64,000 bases of DNA from Brachybacterium sacelli (GTDB lineage: Bacteria; Actinomycetota; Actinomycetes; Actinomycetales; Dermabacteraceae): contig NZ_JAGIOD010000001.1 of the NCBI RefSeq assembly GCF_017876545.1, positions 1,922,001 to 1,986,000 of the forward strand, in the 5' to 3' direction. Shown here piece by piece: positions 42,878 to 52,302 of the stretch (position 1 is the first letter of the stretch; the number at the start of each line of letters is the position of its first letter). Position numbers and translations under genes: made by a program. Below the pieces are notes generated by a model. That model was given only the letters and a program-made list of their open reading frames with translations, searched no databases and was not told the DNA's origin.

Positions 42878-43714
42878 ATGGATGGTGTGATCGGCTTCGT
42901 CCAGGACCTCGGACCGAACATCCAGCTGCTGCTGGAGCGGATGCCGGCGATCCTCGACGGTTTCCTCGTCACCGTGCTGGCGACCGTGCTCGGCGCCCTG
43001 GTCGCGCTGCTGATCGCCTTCGTCTTCGGGATCGCCCAGGTCGCCAAGCTCGCCCCGGTTCGGATCCTCGCGCGCATCTTCGTGGAGTTCTTCCGCGGCA
43101 CCTCGCTCGTGGTGCAGCTGTTCTGGTTGTCCTTCGTGCTCCCGCAGCTGCCCTACCCCTTCGGGTTCCAGCTGACACCGCTGGCCATCGGCGTCATCGC
43201 GCTGGGCCTGAACTACGGGGCCTATGCCGCCGAGGTCGTGCGCGGGTCCATCGGCTCCGTGCCCACGGGCCAGTACGAGGCGATCAGCGCCCTCAGCCTG
43301 AGCCCGATGCGCGGGATGTTCCGGATCGTGATCCCCCAGGCCTGGGCCCTGATGCTTCCGTCGCTGTCGAATCTGTGGATCCAGCTCCTCAAGGGCAGCG
43401 CCATCGTCTCCACGGTGCTGCTGTACGACCTCTTCTTCCAGGTCGAACAGCTGCGTGACCGGACCGGCACCTGGTTCGCGTACCTCTTCGCGCTGCTGGC
43501 CTACTTCCTCATCGCCTGGGTGATCGTGATCGTGATGAACGGGCTCGAGGTGCGCGCCAAGCACAGGATCGGCCGCGGCCCTGCTCTGTCCGAGTCCTGG
43601 CGCTCACTCTTCCAGGCGCCCGGCACCACTCCCGGAGGGGGGCGGTCGGCGCGCGTCGTCCGTGATCGCGCCGCCTTCCACGCCGGCACTCCGACAGGAG
43701 GTGGTCTGCCATGA
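42878..43714 (+). CDS. ehuC: Ectoine ABC transporter permease EhuC
   Basis: A 278-residue His/Glu/Gln/Arg-type amino-acid permease with about five helices. It carries FFRGTSLVVQLFWLSF, the EAA-like LNYGAYAAEVVRGSIGSVPTG, and QYEAISALSLSPMRGMFRIVIPQA. After the last helix it carries a polar tail of about 55 residues (from EVRAKHR) that is longer than usual. It lies 85 bases after ehuB and overlaps ehuD by ATGA. Confidence 0.9.
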   Translation: MDGVIGFVQDLGPNIQLLLERMPAILDGFLVTVLATVLGALVALLIAFVFGIAQVAKLAPVRILARIFVEFFRGTSLVVQLFWLSFVLPQLPYPFGFQLTPLAIGVIALGLNYGAYAAEVVRGSIGSVPTGQYEAISALSLSPMRGMFRIVIPQAWALMLPSLSNLWIQLLKGSAIVSTVLLYDLFFQVEQLRDRTGTWFAYLFALLAYFLIAWVIVIVMNGLEVRAKHRIGRGPALSESWRSLFQAPGTTPGGGRSARVVRDRAAFHAGTPTGGGLP

Positions 43715-44361
43715 ACCCCTCCTGGTGGGAATGGGACCACGCCGTCGCGGTCCTCCCGGTGCTCCTGGACGGCTTCAAGATCACGCTGCTGGCCACGGTG
43801 CTCGGCACCCTGATCGCCCTGGTGCTCGGCCTGGTCGTCGCGTTGATCCGGCGCAGCGCGCCGCGCGTGCTCAGCGCTCCGGTCACGGGGGTCGTCGAGT
43901 TCATCCGCATGACCCCGCTGGTGATCCAGCTGGTCTTCGCGAACCTCGCGCTGTCGCCCTACATCGACAGCACCCTCGTCATCGGCATCTGGGTGCTGGG
44001 CATCCACTACACGACCTACATGGCGGAGGTGTACCGCGCCGGGATCGACTCGGTGCCGAAGGGGCAGTGGGAGGCCGCCACGGCGCTGTCGCTGCCCCGG
44101 GCACGCACCTGGCGCTCGGTGGTCGTCCCGCAGGCGATCCGCAACACCCTGCCCGCCCTGGGCAACTACGCGATCTCGATGTTCAAGGAGACTCCCTTCT
44201 TCGTGGTCATCTACATCCCGGAGATGGTGCGCAACGCCCAGACCTATGGCGGGGACACGTTCCGGTACACCGAGGCGATCACCCTCGCCGGCCTCATCTT
44301 CCTGGCCGGGAGCTACCCGACCTCCGTCCTGATCCGACGACTGGAGAAGAAACTTGCCTGA
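43711..44361 (+). CDS. ehuD: Ectoine ABC transporter permease EhuD
   Basis: The second permease subunit, 216 residues, of standard length. Recognised segments are EFIRMTPLVIQLVFANLAL, GIHYTTYMAEVYRAGIDSVP and QWEAATALSLPRARTWRSVVVPQAIRNTLPALGN. Its ATG overlaps the ehuC stop, and its last codons overlap the TTG start of ehuA, so the whole operon is translationally coupled. Confidence 0.9.
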   Translation: MNPSWWEWDHAVAVLPVLLDGFKITLLATVLGTLIALVLGLVVALIRRSAPRVLSAPVTGVVEFIRMTPLVIQLVFANLALSPYIDSTLVIGIWVLGIHYTTYMAEVYRAGIDSVPKGQWEAATALSLPRARTWRSVVVPQAIRNTLPALGNYAISMFKETPFFVVIYIPEMVRNAQTYGGDTFRYTEAITLAGLIFLAGSYPTSVLIRRLEKKLA

Positions 44362-45151
44362 GAACACTCAGCATCCCGGCAGCCCCGGGACGGCGCACAT
44401 CGAATTCCGCGACGTGATCAAGAGGTTCGGGTCCAACACCGTGCTGGACGACCTCAACTTCACCGTCGCGCAGGGGGAGCGCGTCACCCTGATCGGCCCC
44501 TCGGGATCGGGCAAGACCACGATCCTGCGCCTGGTGATGACCCTTGAGGAGCTCACCGGCGGGTACATCCACGTCGGCGGCATCCCGCTGCAGTACAAGG
44601 AGTCCGGTGGCAAGCGGGTGCGGGTCCCGGACAAGGAGCGCCGGCGCACCACCCAGCAGATCGGGATGGTGTTCCAGCACTTCAACCTGTTCCCCAACAT
44701 GACCGTGCGGGAGAACATCGTCGAGGCCCCGATCCACGTGATGGGCCTCGGCAAGGAGGAGGCCTCCAGCAAGGCCGAGGGCCTGCTGGAGAAGGTGGGG
44801 CTCTCGGACAAGAAGGACGCCCGCCCTTCGCAGCTCTCCGGCGGGCAGCAGCAGCGCGTCGCGATCGCCCGCGCGCTGGCCATGGACCCCGAGGTGCTGT
44901 TGCTGGACGAGGTCACCTCCGCCCTGGACCCGGAGCTGGTGGGGGACGTGCTCGGGGTGCTCAAGGACATCGCCGCCGAGACCGACATCTCCATGCTGAT
45001 CGTGACCCACGAGATGCAGTTCGCCCGCGACGTCTCCGACCGCGTGATGATGTTCGACCAGGGTTCCGTCGTCGAGGAGGGACGGCCCGACAAGATCTTC
45101 AGCGAACCGGAGCACCAGCGCACGCAGGACTTCCTGCGGGCCGTGCTCTGA
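44354..45151 (+). CDS. ehuA: Ectoine ABC transporter ATPase EhuA
   Basis: A 265-residue amino-acid-type ABC ATPase. Walker A is GPSGSGKTT, the Q-loop is MVFQHFNLFPNMTV, the signature is LSGGQQQRVAIARAL, Walker B is VLLLDEVTSALD, and the H-loop is IVTHEMQFA. The start is TTG at 44354 with GGAGAAG upstream, overlapping ehuD by eight bases; no ATG fits the family length. It energises the EhuC/EhuD channel. Hairpins CGGAGAC-C-GTCTCCG and CGGTCCG/CGGACCG follow. Confidence 0.93.
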   Translation: MPENTQHPGSPGTAHIEFRDVIKRFGSNTVLDDLNFTVAQGERVTLIGPSGSGKTTILRLVMTLEELTGGYIHVGGIPLQYKESGGKRVRVPDKERRRTTQQIGMVFQHFNLFPNMTVRENIVEAPIHVMGLGKEEASSKAEGLLEKVGLSDKKDARPSQLSGGQQQRVAIARALAMDPEVLLLDEVTSALDPELVGDVLGVLKDIAAETDISMLIVTHEMQFARDVSDRVMMFDQGSVVEEGRPDKIFSEPEHQRTQDFLRAVL

Positions 45152-45177
45152 TCCGCGAGGCCCCCGGGTCCGCCCGG

Positions 45178-45229
45178 CGGAGACCGTCTCCGTCGGCCCC
45201 GGGGCCGGGACCGGTCCGTCCGCGGACCG
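45178..45229 (+). terminator. Tandem hairpins after ehuA
   Basis: CGGAGAC-C-GTCTCCG (45178-45192) and CGGTCCG-TCCG-CGGACCG (45212-45229) are perfect 7-bp stems in the 195-base gap between ehuA and ppc. They probably end the ehu transcript. No T run is present. Confidence 0.5.
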
Positions 45230-45346
45230 TCCTACCGGATGCCGTGACGGCACGTCGCGGTAGTGTGTGCCCGTTCGTTCCGCGCCGAAGCGGTCGCCCC
45301 AGCTGTCGGCGGCCGCTGTGTGGCGCCGCCGACCTCAGGAGGCCCC

Positions 45347-48175
45347 GTGCCAGAATCCGACGCCATTGCCGTCCCGACCTTGACGAGCGAGTTCCCCGTC
45401 GTCGGCGATGATCCCCACATCGATGCGCCCCTGCGCGCGACCGTCCGTCGACTCTCGACGCTGCTGGGGCGCACCCTCTCCGACCAGCACGGCCAGGAGC
45501 TGCTCGAGCTCGTCGAGCAGGTGCGCACGCTGACCAAGGACGCGAAGTCCTCGGAGTCCGAGGGCGGGGCGCGCGATGTCCAGGACCGCCTGGCCGAACT
45601 GCCGATCGAGCAGGCCACCGAGCTGACCCGGGCCTTCGCCCAGTACTTCCTGCTGGCCAACGCCGCAGAGCAGGTGTACCGGGTGCGGGCGCTGAACGAT
45701 CGCCCGGCCTCGGAGTCATGGGTGCCGCGCACCGTCGCGGACGTCCACGAGGAGGTCGGCGCCACGGGCCTGCAGGAGGCCGTCGACTCCCTCGACGTGC
45801 GCCTGATCTTCACCGCCCACCCCACCGAGGCGTCCCGCCGGGCGGTGCTGACCAAGCTCCGCAAGATCTCCGACATCCTGGAGACGGACACGGAGGAGGG
45901 CACCGCCGAGCGGCGCCGCCAGGACCATGCCCTCTCCGAGCTCATCGAGTCGCTGTGGCAGACCGACGAGCTGCGCCGCCAGCGCCCCACTCCGCAGGAC
46001 GAGGCGCGCAATGTCCTGTACTACCTGCGCCAGCTGTACCGCCAGACCATGCCGGACTTCCTCGACGACCTGCGTGAGGAGCTGCGCGCCCACGGCGCGG
46101 ACCTGACCGAGCGCCAGGTGCCGCTGCGCTTCGGCTCCTGGATCGGTGGCGACCGCGACGGCAACCCCTTCGTCACCGCGGAGGTCACCCGCGAGGTGCT
46201 GCAGCTCCAGGCGGAGACCGCCGTGGACCTCGCGATCGACGTGATCTCCGAGCTCATCGCGGACCTGTCGATCTCCAGTGCGCTGACTGGCGACGACGAG
46301 GAGCTGCGCGCGAGCGTGGCCGCCGACCTCGAGTTCGAGTCCGAGATCGACGAGGTCCAGCAGGCGATGTACGAGCAGGAGCCCTATCGGCTCAAGCTCG
46401 GCACCATGCGCGCGAAGCTCAAGGCGACCCGGGAGCGGATCCTCACCGGGGAGCCGCACGTGCACGGCAAGGACTACCGCGACAGCGATGAGCTGCAGGA
46501 GGACTTCTCGGTGCTGCGCGCGGCGCTGTCCCGCCACGGCGGCAAGCGCGCGGCCGACGGGGCGATCGCGATCGCCCAGCAGGTCCTGGCCGGTTCCGGG
46601 CTGAACCTGGCGATCCTCGACGTGCGCGAGCATTCCGAGAAGCACCACGAGGTGCTCTCACGGCTGTTCGACCGTGTCGGAGAACTGGACCGTCCTTACG
46701 CGGAGCTCACTCGTGCCGAGCGCACCACGGTGCTGGGGGCCGAGCTCGCCAGTCGCCGTCCGCTGGTCGGCTCGGCGCTGAGCGAGGACGAGGCGATCCT
46801 CGACGACGCCACCCGCACCACCTACAGGGTGTTCGACGAGATCCGCGACGCCCACCGCCAGTACGGCACGTCCGCGATCGAGACCTACATTGTCTCGATG
46901 ACCCACGGGGCCGACGACATCCTCGCGGTCGCCCTGCTGGCCCGCGAGGCCGGGCTGGTGACTCTGCCCGGCGGCGAGGAGAACCGCGCCGACATTAGCT
47001 TCGCCCCGCTGCTGGAGGAGGTCGCCGAGCTGCGTCACGCCGGGGAGATCCTCGATGAGCTGCTGAGCGACTCCTCCTACCGCGAGATCGTCCGGCTGCG
47101 CGGAGACCTCCAGGAGGTCATGCTGGGCTACTCCGACGGCAACAAGGACGCCGGCGTGATGACCAGCCAGTGGGAGATCCACCAGGCCCAGCGGCGTCTG
47201 CGCGACGTCGCGGCCCGCCACGGGGTCACGCTGCGCCTGTTCCACGGTCGCGGCGGCTCCGTCGGCCGCGGAGGCGGCCCCACCTACGATGCGATCCTGG
47301 CCCAGCCGTACGGCGTGCTCGAGGGCGAGATCAAGTTCACCGAGCAGGGCGAGGTCATCTCCGACAAGTACACCCTGCCCACCCTCGCCCGGGAGAACCT
47401 GGACCTGTCGCTGGCCGCGGTGCTCGAGGGCTCGGCCCTGCACACCTCGCCGCGCTCCACGCCCGAGCAGCTGGAGCGCTGGGGCGAGGTCATGCAGACC
47501 GTCTCCGACGCCTCCTTCACCCGGTACCGCACGCTGGTCGACGATCCGGACCTGCCCGAGTACTTCGTGACCTCCACCCCGGTGGAGCAGCTCGGGGACC
47601 TGAACATCGGCTCACGCCCGTCCAAGCGCACCACCTCGGACAAGGGCCTCGACGGGCTGCGGGCGATCCCGTGGGTGTTCGGCTGGACCCAGTCGCGGCA
47701 GATCGTGCCGGGCTGGTTCGGTGCCGGTTCCGGGCTCAAGGCGGCCCGGGAGGCGGGGCTCGAGCCGGACCTGCACGAGATGCTGCGCAGCTGGCACTTC
47801 TTCCGCACCGTGATCAGCAACGTCGAGATGACGCTGGCGAAGACGGACATGCAGATCGCCGCGCACTACGTCCACTCGCTGGTGCCGGAGCGGCTGTGGC
47901 CGCTGTTCGACCGCATCAAGGCGGAGTACGAGCTGTCGGTCGCGGAGATCGAGCGCCTCACCGGGGTGCTGGAGCTGCTGGACAACCAGCCGGTCCTGAA
48001 GCGGACCCTCGCCGTGCGCGACCGCTACCTGGATCCGATCTCCTACATGCAGGTCGCGATGCTGCAGCGTGCCCGGGCCGCCACGGCCCGCGGCGAGGAA
48101 CTCTCGCCGGAGCTGCAGCGTGCGCTGCTGACCACGATCAACGGTGTGGCGGCCGGCCTGAAGAACACCGGCTGA
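45347..48175 (+). CDS. ppc: Phosphoenolpyruvate carboxylase
   Basis: The anaplerotic enzyme that makes oxaloacetate from PEP and bicarbonate, 942 residues. Catalytic motifs are intact: His158 in [27 protein letters not shown], the glycine loop [15 protein letters not shown] with its catalytic Arg, and [15 protein letters not shown]. The C terminus ends in [11 protein letters not shown] as usual for the family. The start is GTG 45347 after AGGAGG; the open frame 28 codons upstream is not conserved-looking. It is followed by a very long bidirectional hairpin. Confidence 0.97.
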   Translation: MPESDAIAVPTLTSEFPVVGDDPHIDAPLRATVRRLSTLLGRTLSDQHGQELLELVEQVRTLTKDAKSSESEGGARDVQDRLAELPIEQATELTRAFAQYFLLANAAEQVYRVRALNDRPASESWVPRTVADVHEEVGATGLQEAVDSLDVRLIFTAHPTEASRRAVLTKLRKISDILETDTEEGTAERRRQDHALSELIESLWQTDELRRQRPTPQDEARNVLYYLRQLYRQTMPDFLDDLREELRAHGADLTERQVPLRFGSWIGGDRDGNPFVTAEVTREVLQLQAETAVDLAIDVISELIADLSISSALTGDDEELRASVAADLEFESEIDEVQQAMYEQEPYRLKLGTMRAKLKATRERILTGEPHVHGKDYRDSDELQEDFSVLRAALSRHGGKRAADGAIAIAQQVLAGSGLNLAILDVREHSEKHHEVLSRLFDRVGELDRPYAELTRAERTTVLGAELASRRPLVGSALSEDEAILDDATRTTYRVFDEIRDAHRQYGTSAIETYIVSMTHGADDILAVALLAREAGLVTLPGGEENRADISFAPLLEEVAELRHAGEILDELLSDSSYREIVRLRGDLQEVMLGYSDGNKDAGVMTSQWEIHQAQRRLRDVAARHGVTLRLFHGRGGSVGRGGGPTYDAILAQPYGVLEGEIKFTEQGEVISDKYTLPTLARENLDLSLAAVLEGSALHTSPRSTPEQLERWGEVMQTVSDASFTRYRTLVDDPDLPEYFVTSTPVEQLGDLNIGSRPSKRTTSDKGLDGLRAIPWVFGWTQSRQIVPGWFGAGSGLKAAREAGLEPDLHEMLRSWHFFRTVISNVEMTLAKTDMQIAAHYVHSLVPERLWPLFDRIKAEYELSVAEIERLTGVLELLDNQPVLKRTLAVRDRYLDPISYMQVAMLQRARAATARGEELSPELQRALLTTINGVAAGLKNTG

Positions 48176-48216
48176 GCCGACTCCCGGGTCTCGAGCCCGA
48201 CGCCCCGAGGTCGATG

Positions 48217-48278
48217 CACCGAGATCGACCTGAGGAACACTTTGCGCGCTGAAAGTGTTCCCCAGGTCGATCTCGGTG
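48217..48278. terminator. 27-bp inverted repeat between ppc and the aldo/keto reductase
   Basis: Arms 48217-48243 and 48252-48278 pair at 26 of 27 positions around the 8-base loop GCGCGCTG. The arms begin CACCGAGATCGACCTG and end AACACTTT next to the loop. It lies between convergent genes, so a bidirectional terminator is the simplest reading, though it is far longer than the other terminators here. Confidence 0.7.
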
Positions 48279-48350
48279 TGTGTGGGCCGGTGTGTGGGGG
48301 CCCGGTGCGTTGGGCCCGGATCGGTGCTGCTCCTCCTTCGGGAGCGGCCC

Positions 48351-49367
<1,017 letters not shown>

Positions 49368-49378
49368 GGCGACAGTTT

Positions 49379-49394
49379 AGTGGCGTACGCCACT
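49379..49394 (-). promoter_or_regulatory. Perfect 16-bp palindrome before the aldo/keto reductase
   Basis: AGTGGCGTACGCCACT is a perfect inverted repeat without spacer, 12-27 bases upstream of the reductase ATG. The position suits a repressor operator overlapping the transcription start. No dedicated regulator gene is adjacent. Confidence 0.55.
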
Positions 49395-49414
49395 CCTCGT
49401 CAGCGGGGCGCAGG

Positions 49415-49984
49415 TCAGCGTCGCAGCGACCGCTCCATGACGTCCATCCCGAGACCCGCCACCGCCAGACGATCGGGATCGCCGGGGAACGGGAGCGCGA
49501 TGCCGGTGCGGACGAAGCCGTGCCGTTCGTACCAGGCGTGCAGTTCCGGGCGGGACTGGAGCACCTGGATCATGAGCACGTCGACCCCGTCCTCGGCCAG
49601 CAGCTCCGTCTGCGCGGTGAGCAGCTTCCTGCCGAGCCCGCGGGACTGGGCCGTGGGGTGGACGGCGAACAGGCCGAGCTCGGCCCGCACGAGGCCCTCG
49701 GCATCCGGTGCCTCCCGCCGCGTGTAGCAGCAGCCGACGACGCGGGCGACGGGTCCGGGGGCGCCGACGGTCTCGTCGAGCTCGGCGACCAGCAGGGTCA
49801 CCGCTTCGTCGGCCAGCATGCCGCGGACCTCTTCGTCGTGCGTGCGCGCACCGGCCACGAGGTGGGCCTCCGTCGTCCAGCCGCCCTCGCCGCGGTAGGC
49901 CGCCTGCACCAGGTCAACGATCTCGGGGACGTCGGCGCTCCGGGCAGGGCGGACTCGGAGGTCGGTGCTCTGCGGGGTCGTCAT
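49415..49984 (-). CDS. GNAT-family N-acetyltransferase
   Basis: A 189-residue acetyltransferase. The acetyl-CoA motif A is LGLFAVHPTAQSRGLGRKLL (Q-x-x-G-x-G/A pattern), preceded by VRPARSADVPEIVDLVQAAY at the N terminus and followed by LHAWYERHGFVRTG. The substrate is unknown. Its ATG overlaps the stop of the App1-type gene, so the two are coupled. The C terminus includes LPFPGDPDRLAVAGLGMDV, a pattern seen in proteins acting on small amine substrates, without proof. Confidence 0.88.
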   Translation of the reverse strand: MTTPQSTDLRVRPARSADVPEIVDLVQAAYRGEGGWTTEAHLVAGARTHDEEVRGMLADEAVTLLVAELDETVGAPGPVARVVGCCYTRREAPDAEGLVRAELGLFAVHPTAQSRGLGRKLLTAQTELLAEDGVDVLMIQVLQSRPELHAWYERHGFVRTGIALPFPGDPDRLAVAGLGMDVMERSLRR

Positions 49985-51099
49985 GAGATCACTCCTGTGC
50001 GTTCCAGCTCGGCGAGCAGCCCGTGCCCGTCGGGCGCCGCCATGGCCCTCGGCGGAGCGTGGCTCCCGCGGTGCCCCTGGTCGAGGGGTCGCAGTGTGCC
50101 GTGGGCGAGCAGCTGCTCGGACTCGGTCAGCTGCCGGATGAGGATGGCCTCGACATGGTCCGGCAGTTCGGAGGCGAAGTCCGCGTAGATCGCCGGGTCG
50201 TGCTGGCCGTCGTCGCCGACCAGGACCCATCGCATCCCCGGGAAGTCCGCGACGAGCCGGCGCAGCGCCCGCTCCTTGTGCGCGCGTCCGGAGCGGAAGA
50301 ACCCCGTGTTGGTGGGCCCCCAGTCGGTCAGCAGCAGGGCCCCATCGGGATAGCCGTTCTTGTACAGGAAGCGCTTGAGCACGGGGAACACGTTCCATGC
50401 GCCCGTGGACAGGTACATCACCGGCATCCCGGGGTGCTGGCGGGCCAGGCGCTGGTAGAGCATCGGCATGCCCGGCACGACCTGACGGGAGGACTGGTGG
50501 ACCACGAAGGCGTTCCAGAAGGCCAGCAGCGGCCGGGGCAGCCAGGTCACCATCACGGTGTCGTCGATGTCGCTGACCAGTCCGACGGCCGCGTCGGAGG
50601 GGAAGACCGTGATATCGGCGGTGACCTCGTTGCCGGGGACGGTCCACAGCACGGCCTGGTGGTCGCCGGCGGGCAGGTCGATGTCGAGCTCGGCGTCGAC
50701 GATGCCGCCGCGATCGGCACGCACGATGAACTCCTGGTCACCCAGGAGCACGTGCACCGTGCTGTACGGGGCCACCTGACCGGCGAAGTTCCGCCAGCCC
50801 CGCACCGCCATCGTGCGCATGTCGTGGACCGGCTGGTCGTGGAAGTCCGCTGGGGTGTCGGGCGAGGAGTGGAGGACCTTGGCCAGCACCCGCACCCGGG
50901 TCGAGGAGCCGTATCCGTGGAACGGCTGCAGCCGCAGCTCCCAGTGCATCCGGCGCAGCGCACGGCCGACGGTGGAGTTCTTGACGTCCTCGAGCCGGGC
51001 GGCCCAGTGGGGGCGCCCCTGATCCGACCGCGCCCCGACCGTGCGCAGCACGGTGCGGGGCGAGGGGACGCGGGCGCTGACGCGACGCGCGATCGACAC
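49981..51099 (-). CDS. App1-type phosphatidate phosphatase (DUF2183) protein
   Basis: A 372-residue protein whose C-terminal half is a HAD-like App1 phosphatase domain: VSDIDDTVMVTWLPRPL (nucleophile Asp and acid Asp), MYLSTGAWNVFPVLKRFL, LLTDWGPTNTG and WVLVGDDGQHDPAIYADF. The N-terminal half is a beta-rich domain (LRLQPFHGYGSSTRVRVLAKV, RGWRNFAGQVAPYSTVHVLLG). Yeast App1 dephosphorylates phosphatidate; bacterial targets are unproven. The start is GTG 51099 with GAGG five bases upstream, six bases after the second GNAT gene, so three genes appear co-transcribed. Confidence 0.9.
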   Translation of the reverse strand: MSIARRVSARVPSPRTVLRTVGARSDQGRPHWAARLEDVKNSTVGRALRRMHWELRLQPFHGYGSSTRVRVLAKVLHSSPDTPADFHDQPVHDMRTMAVRGWRNFAGQVAPYSTVHVLLGDQEFIVRADRGGIVDAELDIDLPAGDHQAVLWTVPGNEVTADITVFPSDAAVGLVSDIDDTVMVTWLPRPLLAFWNAFVVHQSSRQVVPGMPMLYQRLARQHPGMPVMYLSTGAWNVFPVLKRFLYKNGYPDGALLLTDWGPTNTGFFRSGRAHKERALRRLVADFPGMRWVLVGDDGQHDPAIYADFASELPDHVEAILIRQLTESEQLLAHGTLRPLDQGHRGSHAPPRAMAAPDGHGLLAELERTGVIS

Positions 51100-51105
51100 C
51101 GGGCC

Positions 51106-51591
51106 TCAGAGGCCCCGGGACATCTTCAGCCAGGCACCGTCGGGGTCGTCCTCGATGACCTCCCAGCGCTCTCCGGTGTCGGTGAAGCCGAGACTCTCGT
51201 AGGCGGCGCGGGCGGCCGTGTTGGTGGGGCCGACGTAGAGCGTGACCGTGTCGGCACCGTCCTCCTTCGACCACTCGAGGACCGCTTCGGCCAGGCGCTG
51301 GCCGAGCCGGGCCTTGCGAGAGCTCGGCAGCACCCACATCGCCTGCAGCTCACGCTCGTTGGCGGGGGAGTCGGCCTCGTGGCGGACGGCGACGACGGCC
51401 ACGGGCTGACCGGAGTCGATCGCGAGGAACCATGCCGCTTCGCGGACGCGCTTCTTCCAGACCTTCTCCTCGTAGGTCGACTCCTTCTCCCAGCTCTGGC
51501 CGAAGGCCTCGGGGTCGGTGCTGAGAGAGCGGAGACGGATCTCGCGCACGAGCGACCAGTCGTCGTCCTGGGCACGGATGATTTCGGCCAT
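51106..51591 (-). CDS. GNAT-family N-acetyltransferase
   Basis: A 161-residue acetyltransferase, first gene of a three-gene unit with the App1-type phosphatase and another GNAT. Motif A reads LQAMWVLPSSRKARLGQRLAEAV, and the C-terminal VTLYVGPTNTAARAAYESLGF is the classic GNAT end. AGGAGG precedes ATG 51591. The acceptor substrate is unknown. Confidence 0.9.
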   Translation of the reverse strand: MAEIIRAQDDDWSLVREIRLRSLSTDPEAFGQSWEKESTYEEKVWKKRVREAAWFLAIDSGQPVAVVAVRHEADSPANERELQAMWVLPSSRKARLGQRLAEAVLEWSKEDGADTVTLYVGPTNTAARAAYESLGFTDTGERWEVIEDDPDGAWLKMSRGL

Positions 51592-51762
51592 GGCTGTCCT
51601 CCTGAGCCGTCGTTGCGTGGTCACGGGCGATCATGCCCTGGCGAACACGACCTGGCGAATGTGCGTGCGCGGGCACGCGGCCTCGCATGCGCTGACACCA
51701 GCATTGTAGAGGGCATGGCGGTTCCATGCTCGCCGCGCCGGCATCGTTGACACAATGGGCAC

Positions 51763-52281
51763 ATGTCCTCCCTGCGCCTCCTGACCGTCTGCACCGGCAA
51801 CGTGTGCCGTTCCCCGGCCGCCGCCGTGATGCTGCGGGAGGCGGTGCGCGGCGCCGGGCTGGGGGAGAGGGTCGAAGTGGGCTCGGCCGGCACCAGCTGG
51901 GAGGCCGAGGGGATGCCCATGGATGAGCGCACCGAGCTGTCCCTGGTGCGGGCCGGGTACGTGCGGCCGTTCGAGCACACTGCTCGCACGATCCACCTCA
52001 CCGAGCTGCTCGCCTGGGACCTGGTGCTGCCGATGACCGTCGAGCAGGCCCAGGGGCTCCGGCGGATGGCGGATCAGGCGCCCGACGGGAAGATCGCCCC
52101 GGAGATCATCATGTGGCGACGCTTCGATCCGGAGACGCCCGGGGACCTGCCCGAGACGGAGATCGCGGTCGATGACCCGTGGTACGAGGGCCAATCGGCG
52201 TTCGATCGCACCGTCGTGCAGATGCAACGGAGCCTCCCGGCGCTTCTCGTGCACGTGCAGGAGATGCTCAGCGCTCGATAG
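51763..52281 (+). CDS. Low-molecular-weight protein-tyrosine phosphatase
   Basis: A 172-residue phosphatase that would dephosphorylate tyrosine-phosphorylated proteins, often linked to exopolysaccharide export control. The P-loop C-x5-R is CTGNVCRS with nucleophile Cys10 and Arg16, and the general acid is in VDDPWYEG (Asp138-Pro139). The order and length match the family. It lies next to the convergent Ser/Thr/Glu-rich surface protein; no tyrosine kinase is in the window. Confidence 0.94.
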   Translation: MSSLRLLTVCTGNVCRSPAAAVMLREAVRGAGLGERVEVGSAGTSWEAEGMPMDERTELSLVRAGYVRPFEHTARTIHLTELLAWDLVLPMTVEQAQGLRRMADQAPDGKIAPEIIMWRRFDPETPGDLPETEIAVDDPWYEGQSAFDRTVVQMQRSLPALLVHVQEMLSAR

Positions 52282-52302
52282 GGAGAGCGTCTGCCCGGCG
52301 GG

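Noticed and set aside
48217..48278. Inverted repeat as insertion-sequence ends
   Set aside because: The arms are only eight bases apart with no transposase between or beside them and no target duplication seen; terminator is simpler.
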